A stretch of 64,000 bases of DNA from Anoplolepis gracilipes. Its lineage: Eukaryota; Arthropoda; Insecta; Hymenoptera; Formicidae. The stretch's first letter is position 1. Every line of letters starts with the position of its first letter. The notes under the pieces were generated by a model. It saw only the letters and a program-made list of their open reading frames with translations. It made no database searches and had not been told where the DNA came from. This document shows, in pieces, positions 24,601-35,200 of the stretch. The DNA is taken from NCBI RefSeq assembly GCF_047496725.1, contig NC_132975.1, positions 14,098,501 to 14,162,500 on the forward strand, given 5' to 3'. The position numbers and the translations under genes are program-made.

Positions 24601-26279
24601 ATATATAAATATATTTCGAGGAAGTAAAATTTCAGATAGCACAATTTTTTTCTAGTAATTTTCTTCTTTTTACTGATTGTTCTCTTTTTATTGTGATATT
24701 ATATCAAGAAAATTTGTGACTTTCATTTAATTCTTTCTTTTTAAATTAATAATAATAATGGCAGTAGAGAGCAAAGTATGTATCGCCAAACTTATGATGT
24801 AACTAAAAGTAATATAAATCTAAGAATAAATTAAAAAATTGGATATAGTGAAATAAATAATTTAATACAAATTCATAGAATCAACAATCAAATTATAAAT
24901 CGAAATAAAATTATAATAACGGACATTTGGAGCTCATTCTTTGAGTCTTCTTCAGCGCAAATAAATATAAGTAAAAATGATTACGGTATCGGTGATTATA
25001 TATGAGTCGTTAAAAACATAAACTGACCTATAAAATAAAAATAATTAGACGCAAAAATGGAATATACATACAGAAATTGTCACTAACGTTTATCTGTCTT
25101 AACGTTAATTGTCTAACGTTTGTCAGTCATTTAAGAACATTCAGTGGGTTGCTACAGCCAGGAAGTATTTTTTCATAATTAGAATTGGATAATAGTGACT
25201 CGATTGCAGTGCCAGTTGAATCAATGTCGAATAAATTCACAATATGTTCAGTAAATCTTGATTAGACAAACGTATAATTCATATGTCGATCGGTTACTGT
25301 CTAGGTTTTTCTTTTTAATAATGATAGAGACTATAAAAATGTTTTTTTTTTTTTTTTTATAATAAACAGAGTATATTTGCGCAATGTTCTCTATGAAATT
25401 TTAGTTGTTTGTACTTGTATTTAGCGATAATCATGTAAACATATATTTAATTTTATTTGTTAAATTTACATTGATGATAACAAGAATGTCGCAACAATTT
25501 CTAACGTGTATAGTTCCACATTTAATACTATGTTATTACTATTGTCAGGTCAAAAAACTGGCGTCGGCCAGTTTAAACACACACGTAACTTACTTTCTAC
25601 AATCATTATTCGTAACAATATTTCAAACTGAATAATTTTATTTATCCATCGTAAAATAGCAATCGATAATTTCTTAATAAGGGAAGTGATGTATGCGTAT
25701 ATGTCAAGTTGATCAATAATCGCCATCAAGTAATGAGTCAACAACTATTATTCTAATTATACAATTTATAGTTATTACAGAATTATTAAAAAAATTGTTT
25801 CCAGTAATTTACTAATTGAACTACAACTACTTATTATTTAATTTTGTTTTCACTTTTATAATAATTAGTTTTATGTTTAATTAATTTTTTTACCAGTACC
25901 ATATAACACACTACTAAACATTGCTAGTATTACTAATAAAATTACACTTATTTAAAAAAATTATTGGAAATTATTGATACAGATAATTATTACTACATGA
26001 AAATTATTATTAGTTTTATAGGCAAAGTAAAAATAATTGAAAAATTATTGCATTGTTTTATTTATCCCAAGAATATTAATAATTCCGTATTTGACTCTCT
26101 TCCATTTCTCGTTTAAAAAACAAATTCCAGTACTGGTTATACTCTAGACTTTCGATGTAATTATTGCATGGACTTCCGGAAAACTCACTTTCTACAACCT
26201 CGATAGCAGAGGGTACATAATCCGTATCGCAGCTAACATCCGCGTGAACATCAGCAAAGTTCTTCGTATCGTCATCCAT
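18483..26279 (-). CDS. SLC51A-like: Organic solute transporter alpha (OSTalpha/SLC51A family), complete
   Basis: Six exons (26279-26189, 22302-22107, 21506-21275, 20549-20393, 19774-19634, 18670-18483) join in frame to 1005 nt, 334 residues plus stop, close to the usual size of the family. Family members are seven-helix plasma-membrane proteins; the vertebrate form, with its beta partner, exports bile acids and steroid conjugates. Hydrophobic segments lie at about residues 36-58, 72-95, 100-121, 164-183, 199-217, 235-255 and 276-292. Diagnostic segments are YVPSAIE near the N-terminus (21-27), YPVASVCSLMAIAIPR (81-96), the cytoplasmic cysteine cluster GPCCCWPCLPFP (139-150) and YNSLMLFEMLLLC (275-287). 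The start is the only ATG of the exon-1 frame before the family-like segment. The hydrophilic tail after residue 295 has no motif I know. Substrate in insects is not established, and no beta subunit is visible nearby. Confidence 0.92.
18671..19633 (-). other. OSTalpha intron 5
   Basis: 963 nt. Mostly AT-rich, but a GC-richer block at about 19080-19230 contains TGACGTC (19152-19158), a CRE/ATF-type site. Confidence 0.8.
19634..19774 (-). CDS. SLC51A-like: OSTalpha coding exon 5 (TM6)
   Basis: 141 nt after acceptor CTCATTCCAG, donor GTAATA. It reads FKALVSQLVLLCSKLQAGII followed by a Pro-rich loop NPPLTPTIYAN. The final G joins TG of the last exon to make Val273. Confidence 0.92.
19775..20392 (-). 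other. OSTalpha intron 4
   Basis: 618 nt, AT-rich, with a short TA run near 20247-20262. Nothing else recognisable. Confidence 0.8.
20393..20549 (-). CDS. SLC51A-like: OSTalpha coding exon 4 (TM4 end, TM5)
   Basis: 157 nt after acceptor ATTTTTTCAG, donor GTAATG. It reads GLLYFIMLFITAEERALATQ and YLQPVMVISILLGIYSVTIV. The final G joins AG of exon 5 to make Glu226. Confidence 0.92.
20550..21274 (-). other. OSTalpha intron 3
   Basis: 725 nt, AT-rich, no recognisable element. Confidence 0.8.
21275..21506 (-). CDS. SLC51A-like: OSTalpha coding exon 3 (TM3 and Cys cluster)
   Basis: 232 nt after acceptor TTTTTGACAG, donor GTAAAA. It encodes GQLLSEAVTQIFLTISFYRL, the basic loop DIGRRR, the cysteine-rich GPCCCWPC motif typical of OSTalpha, and the start of TM4 (LRILALQFPIVQ). 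Confidence 0.93.
21507..22106 (-). other. OSTalpha intron 2
   Basis: 600 nt. Contains an ATTA/TAAT-dense stretch (about 21612-21642) followed by the imperfect hairpin CATTGC-ATGA-GCAATG near 21644-21659. Otherwise plain AT-rich sequence. Confidence 0.8.
22107..22302 (-). CDS. SLC51A-like: OSTalpha coding exon 2 (TM1-TM2)
   Basis: 196 nt after acceptor CTATTTCCTTTTACAG, donor GTAAAA. It encodes LDAFGTGLLSVGSIFSVLTI with the first helix, the loop DSKFYKGN, and the second helix with the family segment YPVASVCSLMAIAIP. Confidence 0.92.
23230..23274. repeat. (TA)n followed by (TG)n microsatellites
   Basis: A TA run at about 23230-23246 and a TG run of about ten units at 23255-23274, inside OSTalpha intron 1. 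Confidence 0.9.
23595..23618. repeat. (CA)n microsatellite
   Basis: About 12 CA units inside OSTalpha intron 1. Confidence 0.9.
24448..24467. repeat. (GT)n microsatellite
   Basis: About ten GT units inside OSTalpha intron 1. Confidence 0.9.
26189..26279 (-). CDS. SLC51A-like: OSTalpha coding exon 1
   Basis: 30 codons plus one base: MDDDTKNFADVHADVSCDTD then YVPSAIEVVE, ending before the strong donor GTGAGT. The frame stays open upstream, but with no further ATG, so this start is chosen. The trailing A joins GT of the next exon to make Ser31. Confidence 0.85.
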
Positions 26280-26429
26280 GATGACGGAATTTTTCACTGA
26301 ATTCAGGGAAAGGAAATTCTCAAACAGTTTCTTACACCGTCGTATAAGGCTCGACTGTTCGCCACTCGCGAGCTTGACAAACTCGAAAGGTGTACTCGCG
26401 AGGTAACCTCGTGAGCAATTTCGCGCGTC

Positions 26430-26646
26430 AGAAAGAGATAGGGAAAAAAGAAAGAGGGAGAAAGAGTCGCGGCTGCGAACAGTGAGAGTGAGTCCCCCCA
26501 CTTTTATCTTACCACCACTGGATAGCGATGTTGTAATGAATTATCACTTACAAAAAGTGCAAGGTAGAGAGAGAAAGAGAAAGAGGGAGGGTGGAAGGGA
26601 GGAAGGAGGGGAAGGGAGAGAAAGAAAGAGAGAGAGAGAGAGAGAA
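26430..26646. promoter_or_regulatory. Polypurine/GAGA-rich tract upstream of OSTalpha
   Basis: Purine-rich sequence on the plus strand at about 26430-26490 and a nearly unbroken purine run at 26566-26646 (one T at 26592) made of GAGA, GGGAGG and GGAAGG units. It lies 150-370 nt upstream of the OSTalpha ATG. On the transcribed strand it is CT-rich. GAGA-factor-type binding and non-B DNA are plausible; no TATA box was identified. Confidence 0.4.
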
Positions 26647-27728
26647 TGAGTAATAATAAAACAAAATCTTCTTTCCGCAAACTTTCTCCCGTTCTACAAA
26701 ATTTTCAATACATTAAAAACTTTGCGGGTTTTAGATTAGTTTTGCGGAAGATTAAATACAGATTGAAAAGATTTACACAACAGAAAAGAATAGATTTCCA
26801 CAACAAAATTGCTAGTTAATTAGTAATTAGGTATATAAGTTTATTAATTAATTTTAATAAATAGTCGTATATTTAGATTATTAATTTTTCTTTGAAAAAG
26901 AAATTATATATAGATGACAAGATAAAAGCGAAGAAAAAATTACACGAAGGTATAAAGATTAGAAATATACATTTTATATCTTTTATAATATACTGTTAAC
27001 TTAATTTGTTACATTTTCTGCAAATCTTTACAAGCTTTTTTTTAATCTTGCATATCGCATCGATCGATGATACAATAATAGGGATTAGGTCACTTGTATG
27101 AAGTGTGTATAGAATGCATTAAATTCGGCCACTTCAAATATTGCAGCCAATGCTAATTTTATTAGATTGAATAATGTAGCATATAGCTAGAGAGATATTA
27201 GAAAATGCTCATGTAGTATTAAACGTGTTTATAAAGTGTTCAAATGCCACTTGACGTGTTAAACAACATTATTTCTATGAAAGTGCGCTAGAATATTTGC
27301 TTCTATGCTAAGTAATGATATGCACGTGACCCTGATGAACGATTTGACTACAATACTTTGCACATGTGGGAAATATGACATAATTTGCTTATCATTGCGT
27401 CTCGAAACCTAAACTTCTTAATCACTGTAGCAACATTTGATTCGTATTATTAAAGTTTGAAAGTTATCTGACTTTTTATAAAAATCATATTACTTAATAA
27501 ATAAAGTAAAAATATAAAAATATTTTACATAAATAGAAATGTCATAAAACTTATTACATAAAATATATATAATTTATAATATATTTATAAATTACATTAT
27601 ACATTTTTAATTGATAACTCTCCAGACAATTTTATGTTATATTTATATTTTATTTGTACAAATTTAATTAGATTGTCGTAACTTTTTATTATATTATTTT
27701 AACACAGACAATAATGAAAATTATATCT

Positions 27729-27756
27729 ACACACACACACACACATACACATACAT

Positions 27757-27796
<40 letters not shown>
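27729..27796. repeat. (AC)n / (TA)n compound microsatellite
   Basis: AC units passing into ACAT units and then a TA run of about 16 units. Confidence 0.9.
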
Positions 27797-27799
<3 letters not shown>

Positions 27800-28555
27800 A
27801 TATATACATATTTTATATCTATACAGATATTTTATCTCTATCTACAGATATATATTCATATTTTACAGAGATTTACTTGATTCCATAAAACTCTGTAAAA
27901 GAGTTTTTAAGATTCTTAATTTTTTTTATCACGTTATTAATTTATATTGATAATAAAAACTTTATAGTCGTTATAATATAATGTTTTTGACTTACTGTTA
28001 ACTTTTATCGATAAACTTGTACTGGTTAGAGGTATTCATTGGCTTACTTGAACTCCGTTTAAAAGAAAGTGTTGGTTGTTATGTATCTTCAAATGATACT
28101 TGTTACCGACCGACGTTTGAACCAATTTCTCAAATAGATCTGTAAATGTGAATATATATATGTATATGTATACATAAATGCGTTGAAATAAAATTACAAT
28201 TTTTACGTTATTATATTATTTTTGCTGAAATTAAATTTATTTAAAAAATCGTTAAGAAATTTATAATTAACAGTTTACAAATTTATTTAAAATTTTTTTT
28301 TACAATCTTGCATTTATACATGTTCTTATAATATAACGTTAATATTTCAATTTTTACATAAAAATAAGATTTTTCTTTCATTCCTTTTCCTATTGATTTT
28401 TTACCGAAATGCCAGATTAAATTTTATAACTTTTGATTAATTTAAAGTAGGTTAAAGAATATGAAGAATCTTTTGAGAATTTAAATTTAAATAAAGATGA
28501 GAGATTTGCTCTTTACCTAATTTTGAATTAATAATTCTTTAACATGGAGTGTAGA

Positions 28556-28565
28556 GGGGGGGGGG
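28556..28565. repeat. Poly-G tract
   Basis: Ten consecutive G in an otherwise AT-rich stretch. Confidence 0.85.
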
Positions 28566-30261
28566 AATTGATTTTTATAAATTTCTAGAAAGATTTAAAG
28601 AAACTTTAGAGATTAAAAATTGAAAAAGCAGTTTTATCTTCGACCTTGATAAAAAAAATATTATATATATAAATAATTTGTAAAGCGCTACACATTATCT
28701 TCTCTACTGATTAAATATACATATAATAAAGCACATACATTTTTCAAACTTTTAATGTTTTTATTTTTGTCTTTTTAATCTTATATTTTACTAAGATATA
28801 AAAATATACATTTATAGAGATATCTTGAATTGGCAATTGCACTTTTTGTATATGCAACTCACAATGTTATCCATAAAAATCGTTTTGTAATATTGAACGG
28901 AAAACTTTCGACTTGAAAAAATTTACATTATATACCTACAATACGCGGATAGCACAAAAAATTTCAACATGTCTCTACACAGTGCGATTGGAAGAAAAAA
29001 ATTGGAACTCGGAGAAATGATTGATGGCAAGCTCGATGCTGCAATTTTGATTTGTGCATCCAATTCGATAATATTTTCTTCTGATCTTTATTGCTTCAAA
29101 GTCAAAACCAGCTGTGATATAACATATTGCATGTATTTAAATACACATATTTTAATTTAATATAAGAATTAAAATGAAGATAAGAAAGTAAATCCTATTT
29201 CTTAATTTAGTAATAAAAGAAATTAAAGAAGTAACATTTTATTTAAGAAGACTTAATCGGTTTTATGATTTAACTAAAATATAGCCTTTAAATAAAAATT
29301 ATACAATAATTAATTAAATAAATTAATATAATTTTCTTCTATTACAATTTTTTATATATAATTTTATTCTAATTTTTTATTTTTATTTTTCTATTATATG
29401 TATATCATATAAATTTGAAATTTAAATTTTTAAAAATTAATATATTTACAATTTAAGTGCAAATAACTGCAGTTTTGTTTTTGCTGATGAAAGGATATGA
29501 AATATTCGTGATATTGAAATTAATTTGTAATTATGTAGATCGAATTTAATTAATTCACCAACCACGTGTCACTCCTCTTGGAGTTTTTCGATCGTTATTT
29601 GGCGGCGAAGGGATGGAATGCCGTTCTTGAAGACTAATATCTTGGCGATGTCTCATCTCGCTGAGAGGAGAAGCTTGATAAATGCTTTCCTTTAAGAAAG
29701 GAAAAAAGTATGACCACGGTTTAACTAGTTTTCTCGACGTGGTTTTTTTATGAGTCGGCCGGAGTAACCTAACCGACTTGTTAATTAAACAACGCAAATG
29801 ATATAGAACAGGGATATTTGCAGCAGAGGGGAAAGAGAGAGCGAATACGATCGATTGAGAAATTGAAGTATCAGGTAGACTAATCTCTCGCAATTTCGAA
29901 CTCAGAAAGAAGGTCTTTCTGTAAGGCAGAATCTTTAGGGTTCTTGTATGTGACCTTGAGGAGAAATATCTTTATATAAATTAGAAGAAGAGAGAAGGTA
30001 GTAAACGGAAGGGGTCGATTCCTTGGACAGATTAAGTGCATGCATGCGAGACTGTTTTCCTTTACTAGCAATGCAGCTCGTGAGCTTTTTAAAGGTTGAA
30101 GGGCCCGCTCGCGAAATTAATTCCGTTGATACATATTGATGTTCACATGTAGACAACTATTGTTTTACTACGGTATAACAATTTAATAACGATATGTGTA
30201 CATACATATTTATATAATATATTTACTTAAAATTATACATATGTATGTAGTTTATAAGAAG

Positions 30262-30265
<4 letters not shown>

Positions 30266-30294
<29 letters not shown>
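30266..30294. repeat. (GA)n microsatellite
   Basis: About 14 GA units, flanked by GAAA units. Confidence 0.9.
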
Positions 30295-30302
<8 letters not shown>

Positions 30303-31799
30303 GGATAAAAATCATTACTTGTAATATTACTTTATATACAAAAAATTCTTTATTGTATTAAATATTGTATTAAAAATTTATTATTACATATTTTTAAAGA
30401 AAATAAGAACAATATGAAATCTTTGACAAAAAATACGTAAGATAATTAAAACTAGATAATTTTTTTGTAAGATATTATCGTGTTTAATGAAATTGATGAA
30501 TTTTTGACAAAAGAGAAAAAGGAAAAAAGTATTTTCGAAAGTTTTTAAATTTTATATAAAATTGGAATGTATAGGAGAGTCTCTGCGTGTATATGTGTAT
30601 ATGAAAAGAGGGATTTTTGAAAAATTTATCTCGATCGTATTGTCATAACAGTCACGTAAAAATAAAAGTATGTGAATTTTAAGGTAAGATAGATGTAAGG
30701 AAAGATCCTACTGAATTCAAGTCACGTTTAATTTTTGGGGAATTATGCATTCTGTCATCTTCTTTCTTGCAAAATAAGAATATGTTTACAAATATTGTTC
30801 CAATTAAACGCGCAAAAAATATTTGAATACTAACATTGTGTATATTTATAATTATTTATTTCGATTTCTTATTTTCTTCTTTTAACTATATTTTTTAAAC
30901 AAAGTTTTAATAATTTTTTTCCGTTTTCTATAGAAAATATATACTCTCTTTTCTCTTAAATTTTTTTCTTTTTATTTTAAATATTTTTTTAGATTTTCTG
31001 TTTGATGATTTTATAATGCTTCTAAACTCGAAGTTTATATATTATAATGCAATTTTGCTTATAATTATTCAATAATTCTACGTAATTTTTCAAATCAAAG
31101 AGATGAATGGCTGTAACCGGCAAACTTCTCGGGATGAATGAATTGACTAAATAATGGAAATGTAATGTGTCAGATGCATACAATGTACTATTAATGTTAA
31201 AATTAAAACAAGATATTAAATAATGGTTTTTCCGTTGTAATTAATTTGGACCGAATATTTCGCGTTCGCGAAGAGATGTAACGAGATATTAAGTCGGTCA
31301 CGTACAGACACGGCCTTGACGTACATAAAAGTGGCCTTTACACTGGCGATAAATATTGAAATCGTATTGATCTCGCTCGCGAATCAACCGCCCTCGCACT
31401 CTGACATCGTTGACAAACGCGATATATCAACATTATCGTCACTAATAAAATTTTACTCGCGTTGTATAACTTGAAGTTATATATTTCGATTCGATTTATT
31501 AGCACATCTCGTCTTCATTTTTATTGATAAAAATTTCCAACAAAATAACAAATTAGGTTTTTTCATAATTTTTATTTTAGGACTTAAAATTAAAGTAATT
31601 TCAATATAAAAAAATATTTCTCAAAATATAGTTGCTTCTTCGGACTTTTAAGCAATTATCGAATTTCTCTTTAAATAACCTCTATTAACTGCTAATCTTA
31701 TCATAAAAAATTATAAATTATTTTTATTATAAATAATTTGTATTATAAATCATCAAATTGAATTCTACCGTAAACTATGCGTAATCGTCAGAAATTCTC

Positions 31800-32080
31800 A
31801 GAAATTAGATTGTCACGTCGACACGTTCGACAAATTCCGTTCGTTCAAGCGATCGCGTTGCCGCGAATTTGCGTCCGACAGTTTCGGAATTTCGTTGGGA
31901 CGCGAGACAATGGCTCACTTTCGCGGTCATGTCAGTAGCGTGTGAATTCGCAAATAAATTTTGTGGGTATCGTTATCGATTTCCGCTTGAGAATTGGGAC
32001 AATCGACTGGATACGACAGATAGAGCAGGCTTATAACGTGGTTGGTCCCATCTGTGTCGCGACATAGTCGTGAATATTAA
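31800..32080. promoter_or_regulatory. GC-richer CpG-containing noncoding island
   Basis: A sharply bounded block rich in CGCGA, TCGA and TCG words within AT-rich DNA, about 5.5 kb upstream of the OSTalpha ATG. It contains a CATCTG E-box-like site (about 32050). No coherent ORF. Possible distal enhancer or noncoding-RNA promoter. Confidence 0.3.
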
Positions 32081-32198
32081 AGTTATATAAAGTGCTTTAT
32101 ATATGTATATATTCCAAAAATATATGTGTATAATTCAAAGAAAAAATATGTGTATAATTTAGTCATTTTTAATATTCAAAAGATAAGATGTTAAGAAA

Positions 32199-32202
<4 letters not shown>

Positions 32203-32230
<28 letters not shown>
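32203..32230. repeat. (TA)n microsatellite
   Basis: About 14 TA units. Confidence 0.9.
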
Positions 32231-32236
<6 letters not shown>

Positions 32237-35200
32237 GTATACGTAAATTTTATTATTTATATGTATATTTTATAATTATTTGTCTTTATAATTTTTTATT
32301 TTATTTACATTTAATATTTATAAATTTTTAATATTTTATGTCTAAATTATTTAGCGAATAAACGAAAATCTTTGCATAATATTTATATATTATTGTATTT
32401 ATATATTTTGTGATAAATGTGTACATGTGTTTTTACATTGTTTTACATTGCTTTGGATCTTAAATTATATTTTTATTTGAAAATCCATTTCTATTGAATT
32501 TCCATTAAAAACGCTTTGTGAGATTTTTGTACTTGGCGAATCTGAATTAATCCGATCTGTCGGCACAAAAAGGAAAGTTATCTGAGAGCACGAATATCTG
32601 CATAGCCTTATTACTGACGTATCATGATCTCGTCGCGTTGATAAGCTTACAAAGAAGCGGCCGATATTCATCCTCTCTGTAATATAATACTAATTACTTT
32701 TGCGAGCTACTTGAGAGTACTCATCTATCGAAAGCTGCTAAGTTTAACTTCGTTAATAACTTCGTTACTTCATTATTTCGCGAAAAAGTGAAAACCAATT
32801 GCAAGAAATGCTTTTCAATTCGCGTAACAGAAATTATATTATAAATATAAATATTTATATTTGATTTACATTATTTTTTCTATCATTTTATCGATTTTTC
32901 TTTTTCAAATTTTTATATTTCTTTCTTGTTTTACCATTTTTTACCATTTAGGTTAACCTATGATGACATTTATTTTCTTTTTCTTTCATTACATCTATTT
33001 TTCTTTTTCTCGCGAAACGCGAAGAGTTATGGAATATCATAATCTGTTTATATCTCTTGTTTACCATAAACCGGGACTCCAACAGAAATTATGGCAGCTT
33101 CTCAATCTTTCCAATTTAGAAAACTTTTTTACCCTTTTCGGAATCTTTTTGTGTCTAAATCTGAAGTCATAGTTTGAGAGATTTCTTTTTCCAGGTAGAA
33201 GAGGGCGGCAATATATTAAAAAAAATATATTTCAAGTTGTTTACTCTTTTATTGTAACATTTCTTCTATTTATTCTCTTTAAAGCTCGATACTTCTATCA
33301 AAACGTGAAACATATGAATATTTGCAAATATTAATAACAATTGTGACTCAATTATTAATTTTTTGCGCAAATCCTTTCTTATAATTACATTTTTGTTTTA
33401 GTTTTAAAATACGTATATTAGTTTTGATTATTATTAAATAATTTTTAATTACCTAATTTAAAATTCTACTTGATTTTAAAAGTAATATTTTATTCTGTAA
33501 TAAACAAAAAAGTGTTTATGAACCTTAAAATTTGGTATAAATATATTTAAGTAACTTACTTTTTGACAAATTACGTTTGTTAATTTATAGGAGAACAAAG
33601 CAGTCACAACTTATTCAATTTACTGTGGATGGTGAATCTCTGATTTTATATTTTATTTTAATAAAAAGACACTTATTTTATGTCGATCTATTGAATATTA
33701 TTTAATGCGTGAGAATTTCTATTGTGACTTTGTGAATCTGACGAATGATCATTTATTTGCTGATAAAAATCTCGAAGAAGAATGGTAAAAAGTCGACTCG
33801 ATTAATTATTCCCTAAGTGACAAGTGCAGATTTTCAAAGATATATTAAACGAGAGGTACAATAAAATGAGAAAAATGAGACTCAGTCTTACATAGTTATA
33901 CTTATTGATATTTCGGATCTGTCACTGTCATTACAATTAAATAAAAGATATCGAACAAATATTTGAACAAAAATGTTTTGATTTAATAATCACTTATCTA
34001 ATAATTATAATTAAAATAATCAATGATGAGAAAATTCTAGTATTATACTAAAAATATAATATAATTATATATATAATCTTATGTCAATGAAAATTTATAT
34101 ATTCTCTTATTTTTACTTTCAGAATCCTAATTATGATAATATTTTATTAATATAGATAAATAATTAATAAATATGAAATATTTATTTAATAAATTAGAAA
34201 GTTAAAGTAAATACGATTAAATGAGATTAATAAATATATAAATTTTGTATTCTTGAAATTTCATTTTTTATTTACTTGAAGGGCTTTTAATTACTATTTA
34301 GAATTCTTGTCTATTCGAAGTATATTTTATTAAGAGTGTTTCACGGCACATACAATTTATATAATTCGCGATACATTATCTTCCGTGTCGTCATAAGTAT
34401 GATTACAATTGTCACGTTTTACATTTAAAAATGAAGAAGAAAAAAAAACATTTGTACTAGAGTGATGGCGATACTTCATAATGCATCAAAGTACATACGT
34501 TGCGCATATTACTATTGACTTTACGCGTGCATTCACGATTACTGCAACATTGTCAGTAGCACGTGAAAAGAGAAACAAATTGACTTTAATACTAATATTT
34601 GCAAGAATTTTATTTAAAAAATAAAAATAATTTTAAAAGTAAGTAATAAAAAAAAATTAATTTAGAAAACAATAAAAAATATAAAAGATAACAATAAATT
34701 TAATATGAATAAATAATTTTATAAGATACATATATATGTTAATTATATATTTGTAAAAAATTATTGTGGTATTATATCATATAAGAGTTTATATTTTATA
34801 TCTTAAAGATTTTGCTAAAAATGTTAGTTTATTCTACTTTAGTTGATTGCTCAGTCATTAGGACCAAGAGAACAATTTTTTTTCTGTGCCATCAGATATT
34901 CATCACGCGAAGACGGCCATTTTTCATATCACTTATTCTTGAATTTGCGTTGGGTGCATTTACGTTATATTAAATGAAAAGAAAATAACAACTTGCGTAG
35001 GTGCAAAAGAGAAAGAACATTGAATTTCGTTTAAATAGAATGCATGTCGTAGTATCTGGAGCTCGTGATAAATGCTTGTTCTCTTTTTTTTTTTCTCTTT
35101 TTCCAACGAAAATCTACTTTATTGTTCGTTGTCTTAGTAAGAGTGGTTAAGGAAAGGTAGTTGTGGGGAAGTTGTTGCGTATTTCCTGGAGAGCAATCAG

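Larger units (their letters stand above)
22303..26188 (-). other. OSTalpha intron 1
   Basis: 3886 nt, the longest intron of the gene. It carries TA and TG microsatellites at 23230-23274, a CA microsatellite at 23595-23618, a GT microsatellite at 24448-24467 and a poly-T run near 25341-25358. No additional OSTalpha exon is needed: exon 1 and exon 2 join in frame with family-like sequence. Confidence 0.75.

Noticed and set aside
26076..26501. A 141-codon open frame containing the OSTalpha start
   Set aside because: Only the part 26279-26189 is coding. The frame above lacks an ATG (it opens at GTG) and is low-complexity CT-derived; the part below 26189 runs through the strong GTGAGT donor into intron.
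29555..30156. Overlapping open frames (112, 63 and 73 codons) on the minus strand
   Set aside because: GC-richer block with no domain, no good splice partners and no signal peptide or repeats; kept as noncoding island.
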